This document shows positions 41,542 through 47,440 of a stretch of DNA of 47,440 bases, piece after piece (position 1 is the stretch's first letter; every line of letters starts with the position of its first letter). The notes beneath the pieces are model-generated. The model worked only from the letters and a program-made list of their open reading frames with translations, was not told where the DNA came from and ran no database searches. The stretch is from Janthinobacterium sp. GW456P. GTDB taxonomy: Bacteria > Pseudomonadota > Gammaproteobacteria > Burkholderiales > Burkholderiaceae_D. A program made the position numbers and the translations under genes. The stretch is from contig NZ_NEHB01000008.1 in NCBI RefSeq assembly GCF_002127655.1, forward strand, positions 123,335 through 170,774, given 5' to 3'.

Positions 41542-42189
41542 ATGTTAGTCAACAGCTATACCCTGCTTTCCAATGACCTGGAAGGTCGCATTCAATCCGC
41601 CCTGGCCGCCATGCGCGCCGGCATTCCCGTCATCCTGCTCGACGATTTCGACCGTGAAAACGAAGCCGACCTGATCCTGTCTGCCGAGAAACTCACCAAC
41701 GAAACCATGGCCCTGCTGATCCGCGAATGCAGCGGCATCGTCTGCCTGTGCCTGCCGACCGATGTCGTCAGCAAGCTGGAATTGCCGCCCATGTCGTCCG
41801 ACAACGGCAGCCGCTACGGCACGCCGTTTACCGTCTCCATCGAAGCGCGCGACGGCGTCACGACGGGCGTGTCGGCCGCCGACCGTGTCACCACCATCCG
41901 CGCCGCCATCGCGCCGAACGCCAAGCCCGCCGACCTGGTGCGCCCCGGCCACGTCTTCCCCCTGCGCGCCGCGCCCGGCGGCGTGCTCGAGCGCCGTGGC
42001 CACACGGAAGGCTCCGTCGACCTGTCGCGCATGGCGGGCCTGAACCCGGCCGCCGTGCTGTGCGAGCTGATGAACCCGGACGGCACCATGATGCGCGGCG
42101 ACGATATCGAGCGCTTCGCCGAGCTGCACGGCATGCCGATCCTCACCATCGAAGAACTGGTGGAGTGGCGCAGCACGCGCGGGCAATAA
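41542..42189 (+). CDS. ribB: 3,4-dihydroxy-2-butanone-4-phosphate synthase
   Basis: Makes the four-carbon precursor of riboflavin from ribulose 5-phosphate, in the cytoplasm. The 215-residue protein from ATG 41542 (AGGAG upstream) has the [11 protein letters not shown] metal/substrate motif, [24 protein letters not shown], and [11 protein letters not shown] near the C-terminus. It is the stand-alone form, without a fused RibA domain. An upstream extension to 41476 overlaps riboswitch structures and does not fit the family. It is under FMN riboswitch control and converges with the MFS gene (stops 4 bp apart). Confidence 0.96.
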   Translation: MLVNSYTLLSNDLEGRIQSALAAMRAGIPVILLDDFDRENEADLILSAEKLTNETMALLIRECSGIVCLCLPTDVVSKLELPPMSSDNGSRYGTPFTVSIEARDGVTTGVSAADRVTTIRAAIAPNAKPADLVRPGHVFPLRAAPGGVLERRGHTEGSVDLSRMAGLNPAAVLCELMNPDGTMMRGDDIERFAELHGMPILTIEELVEWRSTRGQ

Positions 42190-42193
42190 AGCG

Positions 42194-43567
42194 TCAGGCA
42201 GCGGCCACGGCCTTCGGCACATGCACGTGCCGGTAGACGAGGCCCGCCGCCAGGCCGTACGCGGCGGCAATCGTCGCGTAGGCCAGCGGCAAGCGCAGCG
42301 ACCAGTCGGGCAGCATGTGCAGGATGCTGCCGATCAGCGCCACGCCCACCAGCGCGCCGATCTGGCGGTTCGCATTCAGGGCGGCCGCCGCGCTGTTCGC
42401 ATGCTGCTTGCCCGCCACCCGCATCACGGTGGCCGTCATGGCGGGAATGGCGATGCCGATGGCCACGTTCATCACGGCCGTGCCCAGCGCCAGCAGCGCG
42501 AACGGGGTGCCCGGGCGCAAACCCATCAGCAGCAAGGCCATGACGGCGCCCACCAGCAAGCCCGCCAGCATAGGCCGGCGCGTGCCATGGCGCGCCGCAA
42601 TACTTCCCGCCAAGAAGTTCCCCACGGTATAGGCTGCCATCATGGGCAGCAGGCGCAAGCCTGACTGCAGGGCATCGGCGCCGCCCGACTGCTGCAGGAA
42701 CAGGCTCAATAAAAACAGCTGGCCGAACACGCAGAAATTGATCAAAAAACCCACGCCATTGGCCGCGCCGAAACTACTGCTGTGAAACAGTGCGCGCGGC
42801 AACAGCGGATGGCTGCCGCTGCGCTCGCGCCGCAGCAATTGCCAGGACGACAGCAAGGTCAATGCACCCGCCGCCAGCACGCCGGGCGACAGCCAGCCCA
42901 GCACTGGCCCTTCGATCAGCACGAAACTCAGGCCCGCCAGCGCCGCCACGCCCAGCGCATGGCTGAACAGCGACAAATCGCGCGGCTGGCGCGCCGGCGC
43001 CACCAAGAGCAGCTGCGCCATGACGATGGCCAGCAGGCCCAGCGGCACATTCACCCAGAACACGCTGCGCCAGCCGAACTGGTGCACGAGGATGCCGCCG
43101 ATCAATGGGCCGGACGCACCGGCCACGCCCACCAGTGCCGACCAGGCGCCCAGCATGCGCGTGCGTTCGCGCTCGTCGTCAAAGCTGTGCGTCAGCAGGC
43201 TGAGCGAACTGGGCATGAACAGGGCCGCGCCCGCGCCCTGCAGCAGGCGCGCGGCCGTCAGGAAATGCCCATCGGGCGCGGCGCCGCACAACACCGAGCC
43301 GAGGATGAAGACGCCGAGGCCGCCCTGGTACACGGCTTTCGGCCCGTAGCGGTCGGCCAGCGCGCCGCCGGCCAGCAGCAGCGCGGCGAACGTCAAGGTG
43401 TAGCCATCGACCACCCAGACCAGGCCCGTCAGCGGGATACGCAAGTCCAGCGCGATATCGGACAGCGCCACGTTGACGGCCGTGACGTCGAGCATGGCCA
43501 TGACGAAGCCGAAGGCCAGGGTCAGGAGGATCAGGCCGCTGGCGCGGCGCGGTGTGGGGACAGGCAT
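42194..43567 (-). CDS. MFS transporter, DHA2 (EmrB/QacA) family
   Basis: A 457-residue inner-membrane drug:H+ antiporter-like protein. It has GFVMAMLDVTAVNVALSDIALDL (the DHA motif D1 in the first helix), LADRYGPKAVYQGG (motif A), RLLQGAGAALFMPSSLSLL, and GASGPLIGGILVHQFGWRSVFWVNVPLG (motif C). 14 helices are likely. The ATG at 43567 has AAGGAAATATC before it; the longer upstream frame is not convincing. It is divergent from the LysR gene, which probably controls it. Confidence 0.93.
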   Translation of the reverse strand: MPVPTPRRASGLILLTLAFGFVMAMLDVTAVNVALSDIALDLRIPLTGLVWVVDGYTLTFAALLLAGGALADRYGPKAVYQGGLGVFILGSVLCGAAPDGHFLTAARLLQGAGAALFMPSSLSLLTHSFDDERERTRMLGAWSALVGVAGASGPLIGGILVHQFGWRSVFWVNVPLGLLAIVMAQLLLVAPARQPRDLSLFSHALGVAALAGLSFVLIEGPVLGWLSPGVLAAGALTLLSSWQLLRRERSGSHPLLPRALFHSSSFGAANGVGFLINFCVFGQLFLLSLFLQQSGGADALQSGLRLLPMMAAYTVGNFLAGSIAARHGTRRPMLAGLLVGAVMALLLMGLRPGTPFALLALGTAVMNVAIGIAIPAMTATVMRVAGKQHANSAAAALNANRQIGALVGVALIGSILHMLPDWSLRLPLAYATIAAAYGLAAGLVYRHVHVPKAVAAA

Positions 43568-43610
43568 GATATTTCCTTGCAGAGACAGCGGGGCCGCCAT
43601 TATGCGAGCG

Positions 43611-43665
43611 TTGCACGATGCAGTAAACAGGCATAAACTCGGCACCTTGATGCAAAAATGCATCA
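43611..43665. promoter_or_regulatory. Candidate LysR-type operator sites
   Basis: TGATGCA-AAAA-TGCATCA (43648-43665) is a perfect palindrome and TGCA-CGA-TGCA (43612-43622) lies 30 bp to its left, in the 121-bp gap between the divergent MFS and LysR genes. Two related half-site arrays in such a gap are what LysR regulators use. Confidence 0.6.
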
Positions 43666-43688
43666 CCATATGAAACAGGAGAAGCAGC

Positions 43689-44561
43689 TTGGATTGGGAT
43701 AACGCACGCATCTTTCTGGCCATCGGCCGGGCCGGCACCCTGCGCGGCGCGGCCGCCCTGCTGTGCATCGACCAGGCCACTTGCGGGCGCCGCCTGGCGG
43801 CGCTGGAAAGCTCGCTGGGCGCGACCCTGTTCCTGCGCACGCCATCGGGCTACGTGCCCACACCCGCGGGCGAGCTGGCGCTCACGGCCGCCGAAGCGAT
43901 GGAACGGGCGGCCGACAAGCTGCAGCGCGACATGCAGGGCGTCGACACCCGTTTAAGCGGCCTGGTGCGCGTGGCCACCACGGACACCATGGCCAGCCAT
44001 TTCGTCATCCGCGCCATGCAGCGGCTGCACGCGGCCCACCCGGACATCCGCATCGTGCTCAACGTGGCGCCCGCGCTGGCCAGCCTGACCCGGCGGGAAG
44101 CGGACCTGGCCGTGCGCGGCGTGCGCCCCACCGACCCGGACTTGATTTCGCGCCACCTGGTCAAGCGCAGCCTCGGCCTGTATGCCTCAAAAAACTACCT
44201 GGCAGAACGTGGCGAGCCCGTGCGCGGCACGGCGCTGGCCGGCCACGACATCGTCATCTACCACCAATCCGTGACGCCGCGCCACGGGGAGAAAATCGCC
44301 GGCGAGCCCGTCGCCAACGCCCGGGTCGCCATGGAAGTCAATTCGGCGGCGATGCTGCAGGAAGCCACGCGCGCGGGCCTGGGCGTGGCCGAACTGGCCA
44401 CCCACCTGGGCGACATCGATCCGCAGCTCGTGCGCATCTGGCCCGAGCGGGCGGAAAGCTACGACGTGTGGCTGGTCATGCATGCCGACCTGAACCGTTC
44501 TGCCCGCGTGCGCGCGGCGGCCGACGCAATTATCGACAGCGTGGCCAGCCCGGCAGTCTAG
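43689..44561 (+). CDS. LysR-family transcriptional regulator
   Basis: A 290-residue regulator. The N-terminal winged helix is complete (DNARIFLAIGRAGTLRGAAALLCIDQATCGRRLAALESSLGATLFLRTPSGYVPT) and followed by a periplasmic-binding-protein-like effector domain. The start is TTG 43689 with AGGAG eight bases upstream; no ATG alternative fits. It probably controls the divergent MFS gene. The effector is unknown. The helix has cysteines at two positions (CID, CGR), which is uncommon. Confidence 0.92.
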   Translation: MDWDNARIFLAIGRAGTLRGAAALLCIDQATCGRRLAALESSLGATLFLRTPSGYVPTPAGELALTAAEAMERAADKLQRDMQGVDTRLSGLVRVATTDTMASHFVIRAMQRLHAAHPDIRIVLNVAPALASLTRREADLAVRGVRPTDPDLISRHLVKRSLGLYASKNYLAERGEPVRGTALAGHDIVIYHQSVTPRHGEKIAGEPVANARVAMEVNSAAMLQEATRAGLGVAELATHLGDIDPQLVRIWPERAESYDVWLVMHADLNRSARVRAAADAIIDSVASPAV

Positions 44562-44569
44562 CCGCAAGT

Positions 44570-44599
44570 ATCATTCCCAAAAGAATCATTCCCAAAAGA
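44570..44599. repeat. Perfect tandem duplication of a 15-bp unit
   Basis: ATCATTCCCAAAAGA occurs twice head to tail in the 120-bp gap after the LysR gene, before a possible GATAAAAT -10 box and the small membrane protein gene. It could be slippage or a double binding site. Confidence 0.6.
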
Positions 44600-44681
44600 A
44601 ACTATATTTCTTGCGAATCTGATAAAATTCGCCCCCCGCCGCCACCCGCCGCGGGATCCCTCAACCCCATGGAGAATTTTT

Positions 44682-45005
44682 ATGCTTATCTGGCAAGGCT
44701 TGGGCATACTCGCCCCCCTTATCTGTCTGATCGTCGTCGTGGCCGCACAAGCGCTGTTTGGCGCCACCCTGGGCGAGGCCTACACGAAGAGCCACGCCTG
44801 GCCCCTGGCGCTGGCCTTTCTGCTGGCAGCGGCCGCCAGCTGGTATGCGGGTGTACGCCTGAACAGCGCGCCCGGACGCGAACTGATCGACCCGGCCACG
44901 CAGGAACGCGTGATCCTGCGCAAGCGCCACACCCTGTTCTGGATTCCGATGCAATACATCGCCGTGCTGATGGTCGTGATGGCCGGCTTCGCCCTGTTCG
45001 AATAG
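44682..45005 (+). CDS. Small integral membrane protein (unrecognised)
   Basis: A 107-residue protein with three likely membrane helices (about 5-27, 40-60, 87-106) separated by a charged loop GRELIDPATQERVILRKRHT. I do not recognise the family. It has a purine-rich GGAGAATTTTT before the ATG. It is 47 bp ahead of the MlaE-like permease gene on the same strand, so it may be part of that transcription unit, though a functional link is inference. Confidence 0.8.
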   Translation: MLIWQGLGILAPLICLIVVVAAQALFGATLGEAYTKSHAWPLALAFLLAAAASWYAGVRLNSAPGRELIDPATQERVILRKRHTLFWIPMQYIAVLMVVMAGFALFE

Positions 45006-45052
45006 GCGCGCACGCCTGACGTGCCCGGCGGGCGGGCAGATGTTAAGATGCC

Positions 45053-45871
45053 ATGATGACCCCCTCCGTCTCCCTCATCATCAGCCTGCGCCGCCTGCAC
45101 CGGGCCACCATGGCCTGGCTGGTCAGCTGGTGGCGCATGCTGCATTTCGCCATCCTCGTGTTTTCGCTGGCCCTGTCGCCGTCGAGCTATAACCGCGACA
45201 ACCGCCCCATCCTCGCGCACCGGCTGGTGACGAACACGGCGCCCAATCTCGTCTGGTTCAGCGTGGCCTGCGCGCTGGTCAGCCTGGTGCTGATCCGCAT
45301 CGTCGTCGTCAGCGCGCAAAGCTACGGCCTGTCGCGCTATGCGCTGGAAATGGTGGTGCGCGTGCTGGTGCTGGAACTGATACCGCTGACGGCCGCCCTG
45401 TTCGTCGCGCTGCGCCTGACCTTGCCCGACGGCATTGCATTTGCGCAAATGCGCTCGTCCGGCATGCTCGACACCATGCAGCGCCAGGGCGTCGACCTGC
45501 TGCGCCGCGAATACTTTCCACGCGTCATGTCCGGCATCTTCGCCGTGTGGATGCTGGCCATCGTCAGCTGCGTCACTTCGCTGATCCTCGCCTACCTCAC
45601 CATCTATGGTTTCACGCCATGGGCGCTGCAAGGCTACACGCGCGTGGTGGGGCAAATCTTCAATCCGGCCGTGGCCCTGATCCTGATGCTCAAGGTGATC
45701 TTCTTCAGCTTTGCCGTGGCCCTGATTCCGCTGGCCTCCTCGTACTACCCGGAAGAGCCGCACGGCCGGCGCAACCGTCTGTGGGCCGCGCACGGCCTGT
45801 CCGAAATGCTGCGCCTGTTTTCCGTCATCCTGCTGGTCGAAGTGGCTTCGCTGATGGGCAATTACTACTGA
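45053..45871 (+). CDS. MlaE-like ABC permease (MlaE/YrbE-like)
   Basis: A 272-residue membrane protein related to the MlaE/YrbE permeases that move lipids between membranes. The core LELIPLTAALFVALRLTLPDG and DTMQRQGVDLLRREYFPRVMSG follows the MlaE pattern (ELGPVLTA...VGRVGSA, then GIDP-YLVVPR). The N-terminal stretch is longer and more divergent than classic MlaE, so it may be a distant subgroup. The usual ATPase gene is not adjacent; the next gene, overlapping at TGATG or 57 bp beyond, encodes the MCE protein. Assignment is good at superfamily level. Confidence 0.75.
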   Translation: MMTPSVSLIISLRRLHRATMAWLVSWWRMLHFAILVFSLALSPSSYNRDNRPILAHRLVTNTAPNLVWFSVACALVSLVLIRIVVVSAQSYGLSRYALEMVVRVLVLELIPLTAALFVALRLTLPDGIAFAQMRSSGMLDTMQRQGVDLLRREYFPRVMSGIFAVWMLAIVSCVTSLILAYLTIYGFTPWALQGYTRVVGQIFNPAVALILMLKVIFFSFAVALIPLASSYYPEEPHGRRNRLWAAHGLSEMLRLFSVILLVEVASLMGNYY

Positions 45872-45927
45872 TGCCCCGCCCGCCACCGCCAGCGATCCCC
45901 GAACCATCCATACGAGAGCCAGAAGCC

Positions 45928-46953
45928 ATGAGCCAGCCCCCCAATCCCGACCAGGTCGACGTCACGGCGCCCGCCGGTCTCACGCAAGATCCCGTGCTGC
46001 CCGCGCCGCCGCCCGTGCGCCACGCCGAACTGAAGGCGGCCATCCTGCTCATCTTCATGTTCGCGCTGGTGGTCGGCTCCGTCGTCTACCTGATGTATGC
46101 GCGCGGCGCCTTCGAAGCCACGCAGACGCTGGTGCTGACGGCCGACGATTCCGACGGCGTGGGCGTGGGCGCCGACCTGACCTTTTCCGGCTTTCCCATC
46201 GGCCGCGTGCAGCGCATCGAGCTGGCGCCGGACGGCCGCGCGCGCGTCATCGTCGACGTGCCGCGCAAGGACGCGCACTGGCTGCGCAGCAGCTCCATCT
46301 TCACCCTGGAACGCGGCATCGTGGGCGGCGCCAAGCTGCGCGCCTACAGCGGCATCCTGACGGACCCGCCGCTGCCCGACGAGGCCACGCGCGACTTGCT
46401 GGTGGGCGACATGGCGGCGGAAATCCCCCGCCTGCTGGCCGCCGCCAAGGATTTGCTGAACAATGTGGCGACCCTGACGGGCAGCGATTCCGCGCTCGAC
46501 GGCACCTTGCGCAATGTGCAGGCCGTGACGGGCAAGCTGAGCGGCCCTGGCGGCGCCATGGGCTTGCTGACGGGCGACGACAAGCAGTCGCGTTTGCTCG
46601 TCGAGCGGGCCAACGCCCTGCTCGTCACGGCCGACCAGCTGGCGCGCCGCACGGATGGCCTGGTGGCCAATGCCGACACGCGCGTCTTTGGCGACAAGGG
46701 CGTCATGACGGATGCGCAAGCGACCATCGCGCAGCTGAACGCGCTGCTGGCCGACACCCGCGCCAGCCTGAAAAAAGTCGACGCCGTGCTGGTCGAGGCG
46801 CAAGCCGTGGGCGCCAACGCCAGGGCGGCCACGGCCGACCTGGGTCCGTTGCGCGCGGACGTGGAAAGCAATCTGCGCAAGGTCGAACAGCTGGTCAATG
46901 AAATCAACCGCAAATGGCCGTTCAAGCGCAATCCGGAGATCAAACTGCCATGA
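45928..46953 (+). CDS. MCE-domain (MlaD-like) periplasmic lipid-binding protein
   Basis: A 341-residue MlaD-like protein: a Pro-rich cytoplasmic start, one transmembrane helix (AAILLIFMFALVVGSVVYLMYARG), then the MCE domain (GVGVGADLTFSGFPIGRVQRIEL), then a long helical tail with repeated Leu/Ala heptads (about 170-330). MCE proteins form rings or tubes that carry phospholipids across the periplasm. ATG 45928 is chosen on family fit; an upstream ATG at 45871 overlapping the permease stop (TGATG) is also possible and would add a Pro-rich extension. Its TGA overlaps the ATG of the lipoprotein (ATGA). Confidence 0.88.
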   Translation: MSQPPNPDQVDVTAPAGLTQDPVLPAPPPVRHAELKAAILLIFMFALVVGSVVYLMYARGAFEATQTLVLTADDSDGVGVGADLTFSGFPIGRVQRIELAPDGRARVIVDVPRKDAHWLRSSSIFTLERGIVGGAKLRAYSGILTDPPLPDEATRDLLVGDMAAEIPRLLAAAKDLLNNVATLTGSDSALDGTLRNVQAVTGKLSGPGGAMGLLTGDDKQSRLLVERANALLVTADQLARRTDGLVANADTRVFGDKGVMTDAQATIAQLNALLADTRASLKKVDAVLVEAQAVGANARAATADLGPLRADVESNLRKVEQLVNEINRKWPFKRNPEIKLP

Positions 46954-47440
46954 CCATATCCCGCCCCGCCATCGCTACCCTGTCGTCCCTTCTGCTGTCG
47001 ACCTTGCTCGCCGCCTGCTCCAGCGGCCCGCCCGTGCCCGACTGGAAGATGAATGCGCAAAGCGCCGTCGAGCGCTTCCAGGCCGCCTACCTGAGCGGCA
47101 ACGCCCTGGTCGAGCAGACGGAATTCCGCCGCGCCCGCAGCCAGGTGGCGGGCACGGGCAAGCTCGAACTGGTGGCGCGCATCGAACTGCTGCGCTGCGC
47201 CGCGCGCGTGGCCAGCCTGGCCTTCGAAGATTGCGCGGGCTTCGATGCGCTGCAAGCGGACGCGAACGACGCCGACCGCGCGTATGCGGCTTACCTGGCC
47301 GGCAAGGCGCAAGGGGCCGACGTCGCCCTGCTGCCGGAAGCGCAGCGGGCGGCCGCCGGCGCCGCATCCGACACGGCCGCCGCCAGCGCCGTGGCGGCCA
47401 TCAATGACCCGCTGTCGCGGCTGGTGGCGGCCGGCGTGCT
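46950..47440 (+). CDS. Outer-membrane-type lipoprotein, 3' end cut by window edge
   Basis: At least 163 residues, running off the right edge. The signal peptide has a clear lipobox LAAC with Cys23 (LSTLLAACSSG), so the mature protein is a lipoprotein. The mature part is Ala-rich and helical and not obviously the PqiC-like auxiliary lipoprotein usually linked to MCE systems. Translation is coupled to the MCE gene by an ATGA overlap, which suggests a shared function in lipid transport. Confidence 0.85.
   Translation, partial: MTISRPAIATLSSLLLSTLLAACSSGPPVPDWKMNAQSAVERFQAAYLSGNALVEQTEFRRARSQVAGTGKLELVARIELLRCAARVASLAFEDCAGFDALQADANDADRAYAAYLAGKAQGADVALLPEAQRAAAGAASDTAAASAVAAINDPLSRLVAAGV

Noticed and set aside
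44570..44599. Tandem 15-bp repeat considered as a CRISPR remnant
   Set aside because: Only two units, no spacers between them, and no cas genes anywhere in the window.
43763..45019. 418-codon plus-strand frame across the LysR gene and small membrane protein
   Set aside because: It overlaps two well-supported genes in another frame and spans their intergenic region. Composition is Arg/Pro/Gly-rich.

Overview
The window looks like chromosome from a GC-rich betaproteobacterium of the family Oxalobacteraceae, most likely Janthinobacterium or a close relative such as Massilia or Duganella. The evidence is the gene order yceD-rpmF-plsX-fabH-fabD-fabG-acpP-fabF running into rpoE-rseA-mucD-lepA, the high GC, the PEP-CTERM proteins, and protein sequences of Burkholderiales type. 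I saw no tRNA, rRNA, IS element, prophage or CRISPR array. Species-level assignment is inference.

Region 1 (1-12.1 kb, all on the minus strand) is core. Read in the direction of transcription it is yceD, rpmF, plsX, fabH, fabD, fabG, acpP, fabF (type II fatty-acid synthesis), then a YgfX-like membrane protein, rpoE, a short soluble RseA-like protein, the periplasmic protease mucD, a glutaredoxin-like protein, and lepA running off the left edge. A good sigma-E-type promoter precedes rpoE. rseB is absent and RseA has no membrane segment.

Region 2 (12.2-25.2 kb) holds housekeeping and signalling genes: a Maf/YceF pyrophosphatase with a short RsmI-like methyltransferase, rlmJ, a thioredoxin-like protein, a Tat-exported molybdenum hydroxylase large subunit with no partner subunit, a PAS-GGDEF-EAL protein, DUF1993, DUF1289 and DUF1415 proteins, mltD and fabI. 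Three copies of a roughly 120-136 bp imperfect palindromic intergenic element occur at 11.4, 15.4 and 21.7 kb. Two of them begin exactly at a stop codon. They are the most striking unexplained structure here.

Region 3 (25.2-36.2 kb) is more accessory: rhlE with a long structured leader, an AT-richer pair (membrane-anchored repeat protein plus secreted HExxH protein), an acyl-CoA thioesterase, a possible winged-helix protein, two small genes under 60 codons (a 45-residue membrane protein and a 57-residue proline-rich protein), a UGT-type glycosyltransferase, two tandem paralogous surface proteins with different C-terminal sorting tails (PEP-CTERM and VPLPA-like) behind a sigma-54-type promoter, and an adjoining ThiF-like/nitroreductase-like gene pair.

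Region 4 (36.2-47.4 kb) has a chemoreceptor, a small acidic protein, an M16 peptidase, an FMN riboswitch controlling ribB, a divergent MFS transporter/LysR regulator pair, and a start-to-edge cluster of a small membrane protein, MlaE-like permease, MCE-domain protein and lipoprotein, with no ATPase gene between permease and MCE protein. Many long antisense reading frames exist because of the high GC; they are shadows.
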